The notes under the pieces: model-generated
The model's database searches: none
The model's input: the letters and a program-made list of their open reading frames with translations, nothing else
Told to the model about the DNA's origin: nothing
Position numbers and translations under genes: made by a program
Part shown: piece after piece, positions 28,556 to 37,976 of the stretch
How the letters are laid out: each line of letters starts with the position of its first letter
Position numbering within the stretch: position 1 is the stretch's first letter
Assembly (NCBI RefSeq): GCF_024807615.1
Contig: NZ_JANUCJ010000001.1
Location: 620,001-684,000, forward strand
Source of the DNA: Tsukamurella ocularis
Lineage (GTDB): Bacteria; Actinomycetota; Actinomycetes; Mycobacteriales; Mycobacteriaceae
Direction of reading: 5' to 3'
DNA length: 64,000 bases

Positions 28556-29652
28556 TCGACCTGAAGCTCGGGCCGCAGCTCCTGGATCCGGGCACGCGCG
28601 TGGTCGTGTGCTGCGGCAGCGGTGGCGTGGGCAAGACGACGACGGCCGCGGCGATGGCGCTGTGGGCGGCGGAGCACGGCCGCCGGGTCGTGGTCCTGAC
28701 GATCGACCCTGCGCGCCGGCTGGCGCAGGCGCTGGGCGTCGCGGATCTGACGAATGAGCCGCAGGCCGTCGCCGTCCCGGGCGACGGGACGCTGCACGCC
28801 ATGATGCTCGACATGAAGCGGACCTTCGACGAGATGGTCACCTCCAACGCCGATCCCGTTCGGGCGCAGGAGATCCTGGCGAACCCGTTTTACCAGACGG
28901 TGGCCTCGTCGTTCTCCGGCACGCAGGAGTACATGGCGATGGAGAAGCTGGGCCAGCTCACCGCCGACGACCGCTGGGACCTCGTGGTGGTCGACACCCC
29001 GCCGTCGCGCAACGCCCTCGACTTCCTGGACGCCCCGAAGCGCTTCGGCTCGATGCTGGACTCGCGCCTGATGGGCCTGATCGCGGGCCCCACCCGCGGC
29101 ATCGGCCGGCTCGTCTCCGGCGGCATGGGCATCGCGTTGAAGCTCGTGTCCACGATCGTGGGTAGCCAGATGCTCTCGGACGCTTCGACGTTCGTCTCGC
29201 AGATGGATTCCCTGATCGGCGGCTTCCAGGAGCGCGCCAACCAGACCTATGCACTCCTTGCCCGCCCCAGCACCCGATTCGTGGTGGTCGCCTCGCCCGA
29301 GGAGGACACGCTGCGCGAGGCCACCTACTTCGTGGAGCGGCTCGCCGGCGAGTCGATGCCACTGGCCGGGCTGATCGTCAACCGCACCCATCCTGGCCTG
29401 GCGGCGATCGGCACGGAGCAGGCCCGGGAGGCCGCGAGCCGTCTCGGGTCCGACGGTGCCGCCCGCACGGCGGAGGGCCTGCTTCGGGTGCACGCCTGGC
29501 GCGCGGAGATCGCGGCGCGGGAAGTGCAGGTGCTCGGCACCTTCGTCGGTCGCTGCCCGACGGTGCCGGTGGTCGGGGTGCCCTCACTCCCGTTCGAGGT
29601 GGCGAACCTCGAGGCACTGCAGGCCGTCGCCGAGCAGATCGTCGGGCCTTGA
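28552..29652 (+). CDS. ArsA/GET3-like ATPase, second of pair (Rv3680-type)
   Basis: 366 residues. The P-loop is [17 protein letters not shown], followed by [14 protein letters not shown] (A-loop Asp) and the switch II stretch [17 protein letters not shown]. It includes the hydrophobic helical insert expected of GET3 relatives (residues about 165-220). ATG overlaps the upstream stop. Both members keep the Lys and Asp needed for ATP hydrolysis, so each may be active. Confidence 0.9.
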   Translation: MIDLKLGPQLLDPGTRVVVCCGSGGVGKTTTAAAMALWAAEHGRRVVVLTIDPARRLAQALGVADLTNEPQAVAVPGDGTLHAMMLDMKRTFDEMVTSNADPVRAQEILANPFYQTVASSFSGTQEYMAMEKLGQLTADDRWDLVVVDTPPSRNALDFLDAPKRFGSMLDSRLMGLIAGPTRGIGRLVSGGMGIALKLVSTIVGSQMLSDASTFVSQMDSLIGGFQERANQTYALLARPSTRFVVVASPEEDTLREATYFVERLAGESMPLAGLIVNRTHPGLAAIGTEQAREAASRLGSDGAARTAEGLLRVHAWRAEIAAREVQVLGTFVGRCPTVPVVGVPSLPFEVANLEALQAVAEQIVGP

Positions 29653-29697
29653 GCCCGGTCTGCTCCCCACGACGAAATCTGTAGCTGGACAAACGAA

Positions 29698-29730
29698 AGG
29701 GCCCCGCACCGTCGAACGGTACGAGGCCCT
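29698..29730. terminator. Terminator between ATPase pair and whiB4
   Basis: AGGGCC (29698-29703) pairs with GGCCCT (29725-29730), with an inner ACCGT/ACGGT stem. It lies between convergent genes and could serve both. Confidence 0.6.
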
Positions 29731-29757
29731 GGTCTCTCCCGGACGGGAGCCGGGGAA

Positions 29758-30072
29758 TCAGCCCGCGGCAACGCGCTTGCGGTCGCGCTGGGCTTCGAAG
29801 AAGGAACGCCAGCTGGTGACCTCGGGGTGCTGCCGCAGGAGGGCGCGGCGCTGACGCTCGGTCATGCCGCCCCAGACGCCGAACTCGACGCGGCTGTCGA
29901 GCGCATCGGCGCCGCACTCGAGCTGGACGGGGCAGTGACGACAAATGGTCGCGACCTTGCGCTGCGCGGCGCCGCGGACGAACAACTCGTCGGGATCGAC
30001 CTCGCGACACTTGGCCTTGGAAACCCAAACCAGGCGATCCTCGTCGTCGACCAGAACGCGTGCACTTGTCAT
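29758..30072 (-). CDS. whiB4: WhiB4-type iron-sulfur redox regulator
   Basis: 104 residues. The four [4Fe-4S] ligands are Cys22, Cys44, Cys47 and Cys53 (ICRHCPVQLEC), followed by the signature turn EFGVWGGMT and a basic C-terminal tail. WhiB proteins bind the primary sigma factor and DNA; WhiB4 responds to oxygen and oxidants. The ATG at 30072 was chosen because an upstream extension (to 30186) lacks family similarity. Neighbours (paired ATPases and ponA2) match Rv3681c. Confidence 0.92.
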   Translation of the reverse strand: MTSARVLVDDEDRLVWVSKAKCREVDPDELFVRGAAQRKVATICRHCPVQLECGADALDSRVEFGVWGGMTERQRRALLRQHPEVTSWRSFFEAQRDRKRVAAG

Positions 30073-30171
30073 GTGACTCCCCTTTCCCGTGGTGCGGCCC
30101 GGACCGGCGACGGCCCATCCCGGAGGTGTGCAGGGGGCCAATCGAGGTGTTCGCCACATCGTCTGCAATAG

Positions 30172-30187
30172 TGTTACCTGAATCACA
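30172..30187 (+). promoter_or_regulatory. Near-consensus Crp-type site between whiB4 and ponA2
   Basis: TGTTA-CCTGAA-TCACA matches nine of ten informative positions of the Crp consensus. It lies about 100 bases upstream of whiB4 and about 130 bases upstream of ponA2, so it could act on either. Confidence 0.45.
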
Positions 30188-30316
30188 CGACGGACACAAG
30201 TCGAGGGCCGAGGGAAATCGAACAGTGGTCCAAGAAATCCAGCACGCCCGTACCGATCACCTGGTCGGCGCGTCGGGACCGGGTTTCACAGCGGGTCGGC
30301 ACGTATCCTGGTGACC

Positions 30317-32842
30317 GTGTCGAAACCCGGAGTGATCGCGAAGCTGGCCGGCTGCATCCTGCTGGCCGGACTGCTGGTCGCCGGCGTCCTGTTCCCCTAC
30401 ATCGGCGGGCTCGGCCTGATCTCGAACCGGGCCGCGGACACCGTCGACAACATCAGTTCCGAGCTGCTGGAGGGCCAGGTCCCGGAGGTCACGACGGTCA
30501 CCGACGCCACGGGTGCGCCCATGGCCTACCTCTACGACCAGCGCCGCATACAGGTCCCGTTCGATCAGATCTCGCCCGACATGGTGCGCTCGATCATCTC
30601 GATCGAGGACAAGCGCTTCATGGAGCACGACGGCGTCGACTACCAGGGCACCGTGCGCGCCTTCCTCAAGAACCAGTCGGCCGGCGAGGTGCAGCAGGGC
30701 GCGTCCACCCTCGATCAGCAGTACATCAAGAACTACCAGCTGCTGGTCCTCGCGAAGTCGGACGCCGACCGGCGGGCGGCGGTCGCCACCACCCCGGCGC
30801 GCAAGCTCCGCGAGGTGCGCATGGCGCTCACCCTCGAGCGCACGCTCACCGAGCGTGCCAAGCAGGAGCACGGGGTCGACGACGCCCGGGCCAAAGTGAT
30901 CGCCAAGGAGCAAATCCTGGCCCGATACCTCAACCTGGTCCCCTTCGGCAACGGCGCCTACGGCATCGAGGTGGCCGCGCAGACCTACTTCGGCAAGCGC
31001 GCCGCGCAGCTGAACATCCAGGAGTCGGCGATGCTCGCCGGGATGGTGCAGTCGAGCTCGTCGCTCAATCCGTACGCCAACGCGCAGGGCGTGATCGAGC
31101 GGCGCAACACGGTGCTCGACACCCTCGTCGCGAACTTCCCGGACAAGGCGGCGGAGTACGAGGCCGCGAAGCGGACGCCGCTCGGCGTGCTGCCGCGCCC
31201 CAACACCCTCCCTGGCGGCTGCATCTCCGCGGTCGCGAACCGCGGCTACTTCTGCGACTACGTGCTGCAGTACCTCTCGGAAGCGGGCATCCCGAAGGAG
31301 ACGGTGATGCGCGGCGGGTACACGATCCGCACCACGCTGGACCCGCGGGTGCAGGACTCCGTGCAGGCCGCCCTCAACGCCACCGCCAGCCCGACGCTGT
31401 CGAACGTCGCGCAGGTCATGAACGTGATCAAGCCGGGCGAGAACTCGCACGACATCGTCGCGATGAACTCCTCGCGGGTCTACGGCCTGGACGTCGGCAA
31501 GCGGCAGACCGTCCAGCCCGAGCCCTTCGCCCAAGTCGGTGACGGTGCGGGCTCGACGTTCAAGATCTTCACCGTCGCGGCGGCGATGGAGAAGGGCATG
31601 GGCCTGGACACCAACGTGACGGTCCCGTCCACGGTGCAGGTCAAGGGCATGGGCCACGGTGGCTACGCCGGTTGTCCGTCGGACTCCTACTGCGTGAAGA
31701 ACGCCGGCCCGTACCCGTACTCGATGTCGCTGACGCAGGCGCTCGCCACATCCCCGAACACCCCGTTCATCAAGCTGATCGAGCAGGTGGGCGTGACCCC
31801 GGTCGTCGACATGGCGGTCAAGCTCGGTCTGCGCTCGTACACCCAGCCCGGCAGCTCGGGCTTCGGCACCGACAGCCTCGCCGACATGTTCAAGAAGCAG
31901 AACCTCGCGTCGTTCACGCTCGGCCCGACCGCGGTCAACGCGCTGGAGCTGACCAACGTCTCAGCCACACTGGCCTCTGGCGGCGTCTGGTGCCCCGCGA
32001 ATCCGATCCAGTCGATCACGCAGCCCAAGCGCAACAGCGACGGCATCCAGACCGTCGGGCCCGACGGTAAGCCGGAGACCACGCCGGTGCCCTTCAAGTC
32101 GGAGAAGTGCGAGCAGGTCATCGAGAAGGGCCTCGCGAACACCCTCGCCAACGCGCTCAGCGCGGACGATCGCGGCGCGGGCACCTCGGCCGCGGCGGCC
32201 TCGCGCGCCGGCTGGACGCTGCCGCTCTCGGGCAAGACCGGCACCACGGAGACCTTCCGTTCGTCGGCCTTCCTCGCGTACACGAACCAGTACGCCGGTG
32301 CCAGCTACGTCTACAACGATGGCAACTCCCCCGGGCCCATCTGCACCAGCCCGCTGCGTCCGTGCGGCGACGGCAACGTCTACGGCGGCAACGAGCCGGC
32401 GACGGCGTGGTACACCGCGCTCAAGCCGATCTCGACGATCTACGGCCCGGTCTCCCTGCCGCCCGTGGATCCGAAGTACAAGGACGGCTTCGGCCCGGGC
32501 AAGATCCCGAACGTCATCGGGCTCACGCAGGCGGCGGCGAAGTCCCGCGTCGAGGCAGCCGGCTTCAAGACAACGGTGGCATGGGTCAACAACTCCGCGG
32601 CGAACGGCACCGTCGTCTCGACGTCGCCGTCGGGATTCAGCCAGCCCGGCTCGACGATCACGCTGAACCTGTCGAACGGGATCGCGCCGGCACCGTCGAA
32701 CCCGTCCGCGCCGGGCGTGCAGACGGGGCCGGGCGGCACCACGATCACGATCCCTGGCTTCGGCCAGTTCACCATCCCCGGCGCAGGCGGCCGGGGCGGC
32801 GGCCCGGTGGAGACGCCGGCGCCGGAGCCTCCAGGGAACTGA
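30317..32842 (+). CDS. ponA2: Bifunctional penicillin-binding protein PonA2 with PASTA domain
   Basis: About 841 residues. A membrane anchor (residues 8-30) is followed by a GT51 transglycosylase (EDKRFMEHDGVDYQ, GASTLDQQYIKN, ARYLNLVPFGNGAYG) and a transpeptidase with GAGSTFKIF (Ser nucleophile), SPN and SGKTGTTE. The C-terminal PASTA domain starts IPNVIGLTQAAAKSRVE, and a Pro-rich tail follows. It polymerises and cross-links peptidoglycan outside the membrane. TATCCT seven bases before the GTG at 30317 supports this start over the in-frame GTG at 30311. Divergent from whiB4, as in Rv3682. Confidence 0.94.
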   Translation: MSKPGVIAKLAGCILLAGLLVAGVLFPYIGGLGLISNRAADTVDNISSELLEGQVPEVTTVTDATGAPMAYLYDQRRIQVPFDQISPDMVRSIISIEDKRFMEHDGVDYQGTVRAFLKNQSAGEVQQGASTLDQQYIKNYQLLVLAKSDADRRAAVATTPARKLREVRMALTLERTLTERAKQEHGVDDARAKVIAKEQILARYLNLVPFGNGAYGIEVAAQTYFGKRAAQLNIQESAMLAGMVQSSSSLNPYANAQGVIERRNTVLDTLVANFPDKAAEYEAAKRTPLGVLPRPNTLPGGCISAVANRGYFCDYVLQYLSEAGIPKETVMRGGYTIRTTLDPRVQDSVQAALNATASPTLSNVAQVMNVIKPGENSHDIVAMNSSRVYGLDVGKRQTVQPEPFAQVGDGAGSTFKIFTVAAAMEKGMGLDTNVTVPSTVQVKGMGHGGYAGCPSDSYCVKNAGPYPYSMSLTQALATSPNTPFIKLIEQVGVTPVVDMAVKLGLRSYTQPGSSGFGTDSLADMFKKQNLASFTLGPTAVNALELTNVSATLASGGVWCPANPIQSITQPKRNSDGIQTVGPDGKPETTPVPFKSEKCEQVIEKGLANTLANALSADDRGAGTSAAAASRAGWTLPLSGKTGTTETFRSSAFLAYTNQYAGASYVYNDGNSPGPICTSPLRPCGDGNVYGGNEPATAWYTALKPISTIYGPVSLPPVDPKYKDGFGPGKIPNVIGLTQAAAKSRVEAAGFKTTVAWVNNSAANGTVVSTSPSGFSQPGSTITLNLSNGIAPAPSNPSAPGVQTGPGGTTITIPGFGQFTIPGAGGRGGGPVETPAPEPPGN

Positions 32843-32874
32843 CCGTCGTCACGCCGGCACAGTGTGGGCGCTTC

Positions 32875-32968
32875 GGGTGCGGATGCGCATCCGCACCCGT
32901 TTCGCCCGGTCGCACCCGGCGTGCGGGGTGCGCTGACGCATTTCGGGTGCGGATGTGCATCCGCACCC
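32875..32968. repeat. Cluster of related palindromes between convergent genes
   Basis: Three hairpin-forming dyads share the stem GGGTGCG/CGCACCC. At 32875-32898, GGGTGCGGATGC is followed by its exact reverse complement. At 32945-32968 a second copy has one mismatch at the centre. At 32911-32932 CGCACCC and GGGTGCG flank an eight-base loop. The two long copies are 70 bases apart. They may act as terminators for ponA2 and the AidB-like gene, or be a repetitive extragenic palindrome family. Confidence 0.7.
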
Positions 32969-32987
32969 ATTCTGCGACAATCGCGCG

Positions 32988-34637
32988 TCAGCCGATCTTG
33001 GGCGTCGCGCGATCGAGGATCGCCGCGGTGTCGACCCCCTGTGGGAGGGTGCCGAAGACATCGCCGCGATCGCCGGCAAGGCGGGTGCGGGTGTAGGCGT
33101 CCGCGACGGCCGGATGCCCGAAGCGCACGAGAAGCGAACCCTGCAGCGCGGCCGCCATGTCGCCGACGAGGCGGCGCGCACCGAACTGCAGCGCGACCTG
33201 GTCGGTGAGGTCCAGCGCGCCGAAGGAGCCTTTGAGCTTCGCGACGGCCTCGTCGTAGAACGAGTCGGCGCCCGCGGCGGCGTCGAGCTCGGCGAAGAAG
33301 GCAGCGACGGCCTGCGGCTCGCGGGCCATCGCGCGCAGCACGTCGAGGGCGGCGACGTTGCCGGAGCCCTCCCAGACCGAGAGCAGCGGTGCCTCGCGGT
33401 ACAGCCGCGGCATCCGCGAGTCCTCGATGTAGCCGTTGCCGCCCAAGCACTCCAGAGCCTCGGCGGCGTGGATGGGGCCGCGCTTGCAGACGTGGTACTT
33501 GGTGACGGCGAGGGCGATCCGGCGCAGCAGGGACGCGTCCTCGTCGCCGGCGACGGACCGGTCGGTGAGGCCCGCGAGCCAGAGCCCGGCGGTGGTGGCG
33601 CCCTCGGCCTCGACGGCGAGGTCGGCGAGCACGTTGCGCATGAGCGGCTGGTCGATGAGGTCGGCGCCGAAGGCCGTGCGATGCGCGGCGTGGTGCGCGG
33701 CCTGCGCGAGCCCGGCGCGCATGCCGGTGGCGGTGCCGAGCACGCAGTCGAGGCGGGTCATGTTGACCATCTCAACGATGGTTCGAACACCGCGGCCCTC
33801 CTCGCCGACCAGCCAGCCGACGGTGTCGTCGTACTCGACCTCACTGCTGGCATTGGAGTGGTTGCCGAGCTTGTCCTTCAGCCGCTGCAGGGCGAAGACG
33901 TTGCGCGTCCCGTCGGGCAGCACGCGCGGGATGAAGAAGCAGGAGACGCCGGACTCGGTCTGCGCGAGCGTGAGGAACAGGTCCGACATGGGCGCGGAGG
34001 TGAACCACTTGTGGCCTGTGATCCGGTACGTCCCATCGGATTGCGGGATTGCGCGCGTGGTGTTGGCCCGGACGTCGGAGCCGCCCTGCTTCTCCGTCAT
34101 CGACATGCCGGCGATGAGGCCGCGCTTGCTCAGGGGTGCCCGCAGGCCGAAGTCGTACTCGGTGGCGGTGAGCAGCGGCTCGTATTGCGCCGCGAGCCCG
34201 GCATTGGCGCGCAGCGCCGGCACCACGGCGTAGGTCATGGAGATCGGGCAGCCGTGCCCAGCGTCGACGTGACCCCACACGCTGAACTTGGCAGCGCGCA
34301 CCAGGTGCGCGTTCGGGTCGGTGTCGGCCCACGGCGCGGCGTGCAGGCCGTGCTCGACGGCGACCTGCATGAGCCGGTGGTAGGCGGGGTCGTAGACCAC
34401 CTCGTCGACGCGGTTGCCGTACCGGTCGTGAGTCTTCAGGACGGGCGGGTGCGCCTCGGCGAGATCGCCCCACTCGAGCGCCTCAGCCGTGCCGCCGAGC
34501 ACACCGAGCGCGTGGATCGCATCGAGCTGCGCCGCGTCGACGTGGGCGCGTCGCAGCGCGTCGTCGATCATCGGGGTTTCGGCGGTGTTGAAGCCGAGCA
34601 GTGGTGGCACCTGGTTGGTCACTTCGTGGGTGGGCAC
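32988..34637 (-). CDS. AidB-like acyl-CoA dehydrogenase family protein
   Basis: 549 residues, longer than normal acyl-CoA dehydrogenases (about 380) and equal to the AidB branch. Visible FAD/substrate motifs are MTEKQGGSDVRANTT, HKWFTSAPMSDLFL and the late catalytic region LLSVWEGSGNVAALDVL. E. coli AidB is a flavoprotein induced by alkylating agents that also has weak isovaleryl-CoA dehydrogenase activity; the natural substrate here is unknown. GTG start with a GAAGGAG ribosome binding site. It begins the accessory segment after ponA2. Confidence 0.85.
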   Translation of the reverse strand: MPTHEVTNQVPPLLGFNTAETPMIDDALRRAHVDAAQLDAIHALGVLGGTAEALEWGDLAEAHPPVLKTHDRYGNRVDEVVYDPAYHRLMQVAVEHGLHAAPWADTDPNAHLVRAAKFSVWGHVDAGHGCPISMTYAVVPALRANAGLAAQYEPLLTATEYDFGLRAPLSKRGLIAGMSMTEKQGGSDVRANTTRAIPQSDGTYRITGHKWFTSAPMSDLFLTLAQTESGVSCFFIPRVLPDGTRNVFALQRLKDKLGNHSNASSEVEYDDTVGWLVGEEGRGVRTIVEMVNMTRLDCVLGTATGMRAGLAQAAHHAAHRTAFGADLIDQPLMRNVLADLAVEAEGATTAGLWLAGLTDRSVAGDEDASLLRRIALAVTKYHVCKRGPIHAAEALECLGGNGYIEDSRMPRLYREAPLLSVWEGSGNVAALDVLRAMAREPQAVAAFFAELDAAAGADSFYDEAVAKLKGSFGALDLTDQVALQFGARRLVGDMAAALQGSLLVRFGHPAVADAYTRTRLAGDRGDVFGTLPQGVDTAAILDRATPKIG

Positions 34638-35194
34638 GCCTGCTCCTTCGTTCGACGGTGCGCGGCCCCTCCGGGCCGTACCTCCTAGTGTTGCATATTC
34701 CGAACAGTCGCACCAGATTCGCAATAAGCTCGTGCGCGGCGGACCCACCCGACCGCCCGACGGGCCGCGAGGGAGCGCGGGGCCGCGCCCTTGCCTCTGG
34801 CGTTCACGCCACTCTCGGAATCTGTCCGATTCGGACACTGCGCCGTCTTCACGCCTGGAGCATTCGGACGAGCTGAGCGTTGCCCCGCGGGGAACGACGG
34901 AGACTGGGGCGACGGCACCCGGCAACCTGAACCGCGAAACCCACATGCGGAGCCAACCGATCGACTGCCGACGCTCGCTCATCGGGCGGCCCGAGGAGTC
35001 GGCCCGAGGAGCCGTCGCGCATGAGGCCGGGCGCAGCGCCGTCCCGCGCGGCGCCCCGTCCGAGCCGGACGGAATCCGAGAGTCACGACGACGCAGCACC
35101 CTCAGCCCCCATCCCACCGCAGCTCCGCGAGCGCGTCCCGTCGGGCACGCTGCTGACCCGGCGACCACGCCACCGCGGTGTAGCGTCGACGCCG
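34638..35194. other. Intergenic region, 557 bases, no gene recognised
   Basis: Lies between the divergent AidB-like and PaaX-like genes. No reading frame here looks coding. Notable items are a TGTT-N10-AACA element in TGTTGCATATTCCGAACA near 34692 and a tandem pair of GGCCCGAGGAG near 34987 and 35000. Neither has a known role. Confidence 0.5.
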
Positions 35195-35914
35195 ATGTCC
35201 ACGCCCCTCACCTCCACGGTCTCGGCACGCTCGGCCGTGCTGAGCCTGCTGTTGGGCGCGCACCCGCCGGAGCTGGAGGGTCGCGAGATAGTCGCCGCGA
35301 TGCGGCTGTTCGGGGTCTCCGAATCCACGACGCGAGCGGCGATGTCTCGCATGGTGTCCGCCGGTGATCTGGTCCGCGACGGCGGGCTCTACGCGCTGTC
35401 GGACCGTCTCGCCCAGCGCCAGGCGCGCACGGACTCCCCCGCGACGCTGCCCTGGGACGGGACCTGGGAGACGGCGATCGTGACGACCAGCGGACGCAGC
35501 GCCTCCGACCGCGCCGAGCTGCGCACGGAGATGACCAGGCTGCGGCTCTCCGAACTACGCGAGGGCGTCTGGATGCGGCCCGCGAACCTGGACCGCACGT
35601 TCCCGGCGACAGTGCGGCAGGTGACCACGCGCTTCACCGCACGGCCGGACGACGACCCCGTCGACCTGGCGAGCACGCTGTGGGATCTACCGGAATGGTC
35701 CCGGCACGGGCATGCGCTGCTGGGAGCGATCGCCGACGTCGGCGACGACGGGCAGGCACGCTTCCTGACCATGGTCTCGGTGGTACGGCACCTCTACCGG
35801 GATCCGCTGCTCCCGCCGGAGCTGCGGCCGGCGGACTGGCCGGCGGACGAGCTCACCGCCGCCTACGCGGACTTCCGCGCGTGGCTGGCCGCGATGCGGA
35901 TCGGCAGGGGCTGA
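35195..35914 (+). CDS. PaaX-family transcriptional regulator
   Basis: 239 residues. The N-terminal winged helix is recognisable from SARSAVLSLLLG and AAMRLFGVSESTTRAAMSRM, as in PaaX, the repressor of phenylacetate catabolism. The C-terminal part (LRELREGVWMRPANL-like region, then WDLPEWSRHGHALL) is the PaaX ligand/dimer domain. No paa genes are nearby; the adjacent AidB-like gene and the crotonase/thioesterase pair are possible targets. ATG at 35195; longer upstream frames lack similarity. Confidence 0.82.
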   Translation: MSTPLTSTVSARSAVLSLLLGAHPPELEGREIVAAMRLFGVSESTTRAAMSRMVSAGDLVRDGGLYALSDRLAQRQARTDSPATLPWDGTWETAIVTTSGRSASDRAELRTEMTRLRLSELREGVWMRPANLDRTFPATVRQVTTRFTARPDDDPVDLASTLWDLPEWSRHGHALLGAIADVGDDGQARFLTMVSVVRHLYRDPLLPPELRPADWPADELTAAYADFRAWLAAMRIGRG

Positions 35915-36145
35915 TCAGGCGAGCGAGTCGACCACCTTCGTGATGCGCGCCTGCAGTCGCCGCAGCTGCAGCCCCTGGTCGTCGAGGCGGCGGGCGATGG
36001 AGTTGACCGCGTCGCACGAGCCGGTCTCGTGCAGGCTGCGGGCATCGATCTGGAGGTCATCGCCGGTGCGGCCGATGGACGCGGCGATGGTCGTGAGCTG
36101 GGTGGTGAGATCGTCGAGTTCGCTGCGGACGCCGGCGAGCCCCAT
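35915..36145 (-). CDS. Small coiled-coil hypothetical protein
   Basis: 76 residues starting MGLAGVRSELDDLTTQLTTI. Heptad-like spacing of hydrophobics over nearly the whole length suggests an alpha-helical hairpin or coiled coil. It has one Cys and no membrane segment. It abuts the convergent PaaX gene directly. It has the size of WXG100 proteins but lacks the Trp-x-Gly turn. Function unknown. Confidence 0.6.
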   Translation of the reverse strand: MGLAGVRSELDDLTTQLTTIAASIGRTGDDLQIDARSLHETGSCDAVNSIARRLDDQGLQLRRLQARITKVVDSLA

Positions 36146-36330
36146 GGTGTTCCCTACTTTCCGCCGCAATCGGGTGTGCGGCAATGCGCCGCGGTGCGGC
36201 TCTCGACGACCCACCCGCTTGACCCTAGGTGGACCGTTCACCTGCACAGTAGGTGGCGGCTGTGACCGGTGTGACTAATTGCAGGTGACCGTCGCGTGTC
36301 CGTTACCCGACGATTCGGCTGTCGCACAGG

Positions 36331-37098
36331 TTATTCGTCGCGGAACGCGCCGTGCCGCCCCGCACCGTCGGAGAATCGGGTGGCGCCCGCGACGGCGCCG
36401 TCTGCGAGGGAGGCGAGCCCGTACCGGTACTCGATCGCGAGGGCCTCGGCCTCGGACTCCGCTTCCCCGTCGAGCATCGACAGGCGATCGTTGCGCAGGC
36501 AGGTCTGCGGGAATCCAGCGAGCTGCTGTCCGAGCTCGACGGCGGCCTCCAGGGCCGTTCCGGGTTCGACGGTGCGGTTGACCAGGCCGATCGCCTCGGC
36601 CTCGACCGCGTCGACGGGGCGCCCAGTGAGGATGAGGTCCATCGCGCGGCTCGCGCCGATGAGCCGGGGCAGTCGCACGGTGCCGCCGTCGATGAGGGGC
36701 ACTCCCCAGCGGCGGCAGAAGACGCCGAGAACCGCGTCGGTGGCCGCGACCCGCAGGTCCGCCCAGATGGCGAGTTCGAGGCCGCCGGCCACGGCGTGCC
36801 CCTCGATCGCGGCGATGACCGGCTTACTCAGCCGCATCCGCGAGATGCCCATCGGCGCGTCCCCGTCAGGCTCCACGCGGTTCGGGGTACCGGCGGCGAC
36901 GGCCTTGAGATCGGCTCCTGCGCAGAAGATCCCACCCCGCCCGTGCAACACGGCGACGGAGGCGTCCGGGTCGGTGTCGAAGGCGCGGAAGGCCTCGGCG
37001 AGGGCCTCGGCGGTGGCGCGGTCGACGGCGTTGCGCACGGCGGGGCGGTCGATCTCCACGACGGTGACCGGTCCGCGCCGGCTGACGACGACGCTCAT
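36331..37098 (-). CDS. Enoyl-CoA hydratase/isomerase (crotonase) family protein
   Basis: 255 residues. The CoA-binding and oxyanion elements are FCAGADLKAVAAG near residue 60 and GHAVAGGLELAIWADLRVAA near residue 100, followed by GVPLIDGGTVRLPRLIG. The two Glu residues used by classical hydratases are not evident in this last segment, so the reaction may be isomerisation, hydrolysis or another crotonase chemistry. The ATG overlaps the stop of the upstream thioesterase gene, so the two act in one unit, probably on acyl-CoA intermediates. Confidence 0.85.
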   Translation of the reverse strand: MSVVVSRRGPVTVVEIDRPAVRNAVDRATAEALAEAFRAFDTDPDASVAVLHGRGGIFCAGADLKAVAAGTPNRVEPDGDAPMGISRMRLSKPVIAAIEGHAVAGGLELAIWADLRVAATDAVLGVFCRRWGVPLIDGGTVRLPRLIGASRAMDLILTGRPVDAVEAEAIGLVNRTVEPGTALEAAVELGQQLAGFPQTCLRNDRLSMLDGEAESEAEALAIEYRYGLASLADGAVAGATRFSDGAGRHGAFRDE

Positions 37099-37886
37099 GA
37101 CGACGTGGGCCCGTGAACGGCGGAGCCGGTGGCGATCCCGGTGACCGTGCAGACACCGAACCGGCCCTCGCGGTCGAACATGCTGGCCGAGGAGATGCTG
37201 ATGCCGTCGACGATGACGAACTGGTCCGCCTCCAGGCCGATCTCGTCGCCGCGGGGGGCGCGGGCGATGGCCATGGAGACGTCGCCATTGATGGTCTCGA
37301 CGCCGCCGGTGCCCATGCCGGTCACCAGGTTGGTGCAGTCGGAGACCATCGCGGCGCGGGCGAAGGGCGTCGTCTCCTCGCCGTCGAGAACGCGCCACCC
37401 GCGGGTCCAGACGCGCTTGCGCTCGGCCGTAGCCCAGCGCTCCGGGGTGTCCGACGAGACGTACTCCCCGCTGCCGCCTGCCATCGCGAGCCGCGGGGCG
37501 CCGGGTGGAGGCGGGGCGGGCAGGTGCGGATCGGACCAGACGACACCGTCGGGCTGCGGGGCCCGGTGGTAGAAGGTGACAGCGGCCCGGACGACGGTCT
37601 TGTCGTTCTGGATGATCTCCGCTTCCGCGACGCGGATGCGACGGCCCGAGCGGACCAGGCGGGTGCGCACGTCGACGTGGCCCGAGCGGACCATGCGGAA
37701 CATGTCGCAGTGCCAGCGGGTTCCGACGAGGCCCTCTCCGAACTCGGAGTCGAGGACCTGCGCGAGCAGGCCCGCGATCGCCGGCCCTGACAGGGTGCCG
37801 GGCGCCCAGCGGCCCTCCGCGGCGGGCAGCGAATCGAAGCCGCCGCCGCTGCGGGCGAACTGCGCGGATACCTTCGGGGTGGTCAT
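37095..37886 (-). CDS. Acyl-CoA thioesterase-like double hotdog protein
   Basis: 263 residues, two hotdog-like halves as in the TesB/DUF thioesterase family. Segments include LVGTRWHCDMFRMVRSGHVD near residue 55 and the C-terminal DGISISSASMFDREGRFGV. It presumably cleaves an acyl-CoA thioester. It leads a two-gene operon with the crotonase. The ATG at 37886 is the first start that gives family similarity and leaves room for the divergent methyltransferase promoter. Confidence 0.75.
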   Translation of the reverse strand: MTTPKVSAQFARSGGGFDSLPAAEGRWAPGTLSGPAIAGLLAQVLDSEFGEGLVGTRWHCDMFRMVRSGHVDVRTRLVRSGRRIRVAEAEIIQNDKTVVRAAVTFYHRAPQPDGVVWSDPHLPAPPPPGAPRLAMAGGSGEYVSSDTPERWATAERKRVWTRGWRVLDGEETTPFARAAMVSDCTNLVTGMGTGGVETINGDVSMAIARAPRGDEIGLEADQFVIVDGISISSASMFDREGRFGVCTVTGIATGSAVHGPTSS

Positions 37887-37976
37887 TCCATTGGGTTTAC
37901 CAGGCGCCGCCGCGAGCCCTGTACCCGCATCCATCGGAACGCCGCCGCGGACGTCGCCATGCGGTACTGATGGAGC

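Noticed and set aside
34791-35024. 77-codon frame in the 34.6-35.2 kb gap
   Set aside because: No ribosome binding site, no domain, and composition typical of random GC-rich DNA.
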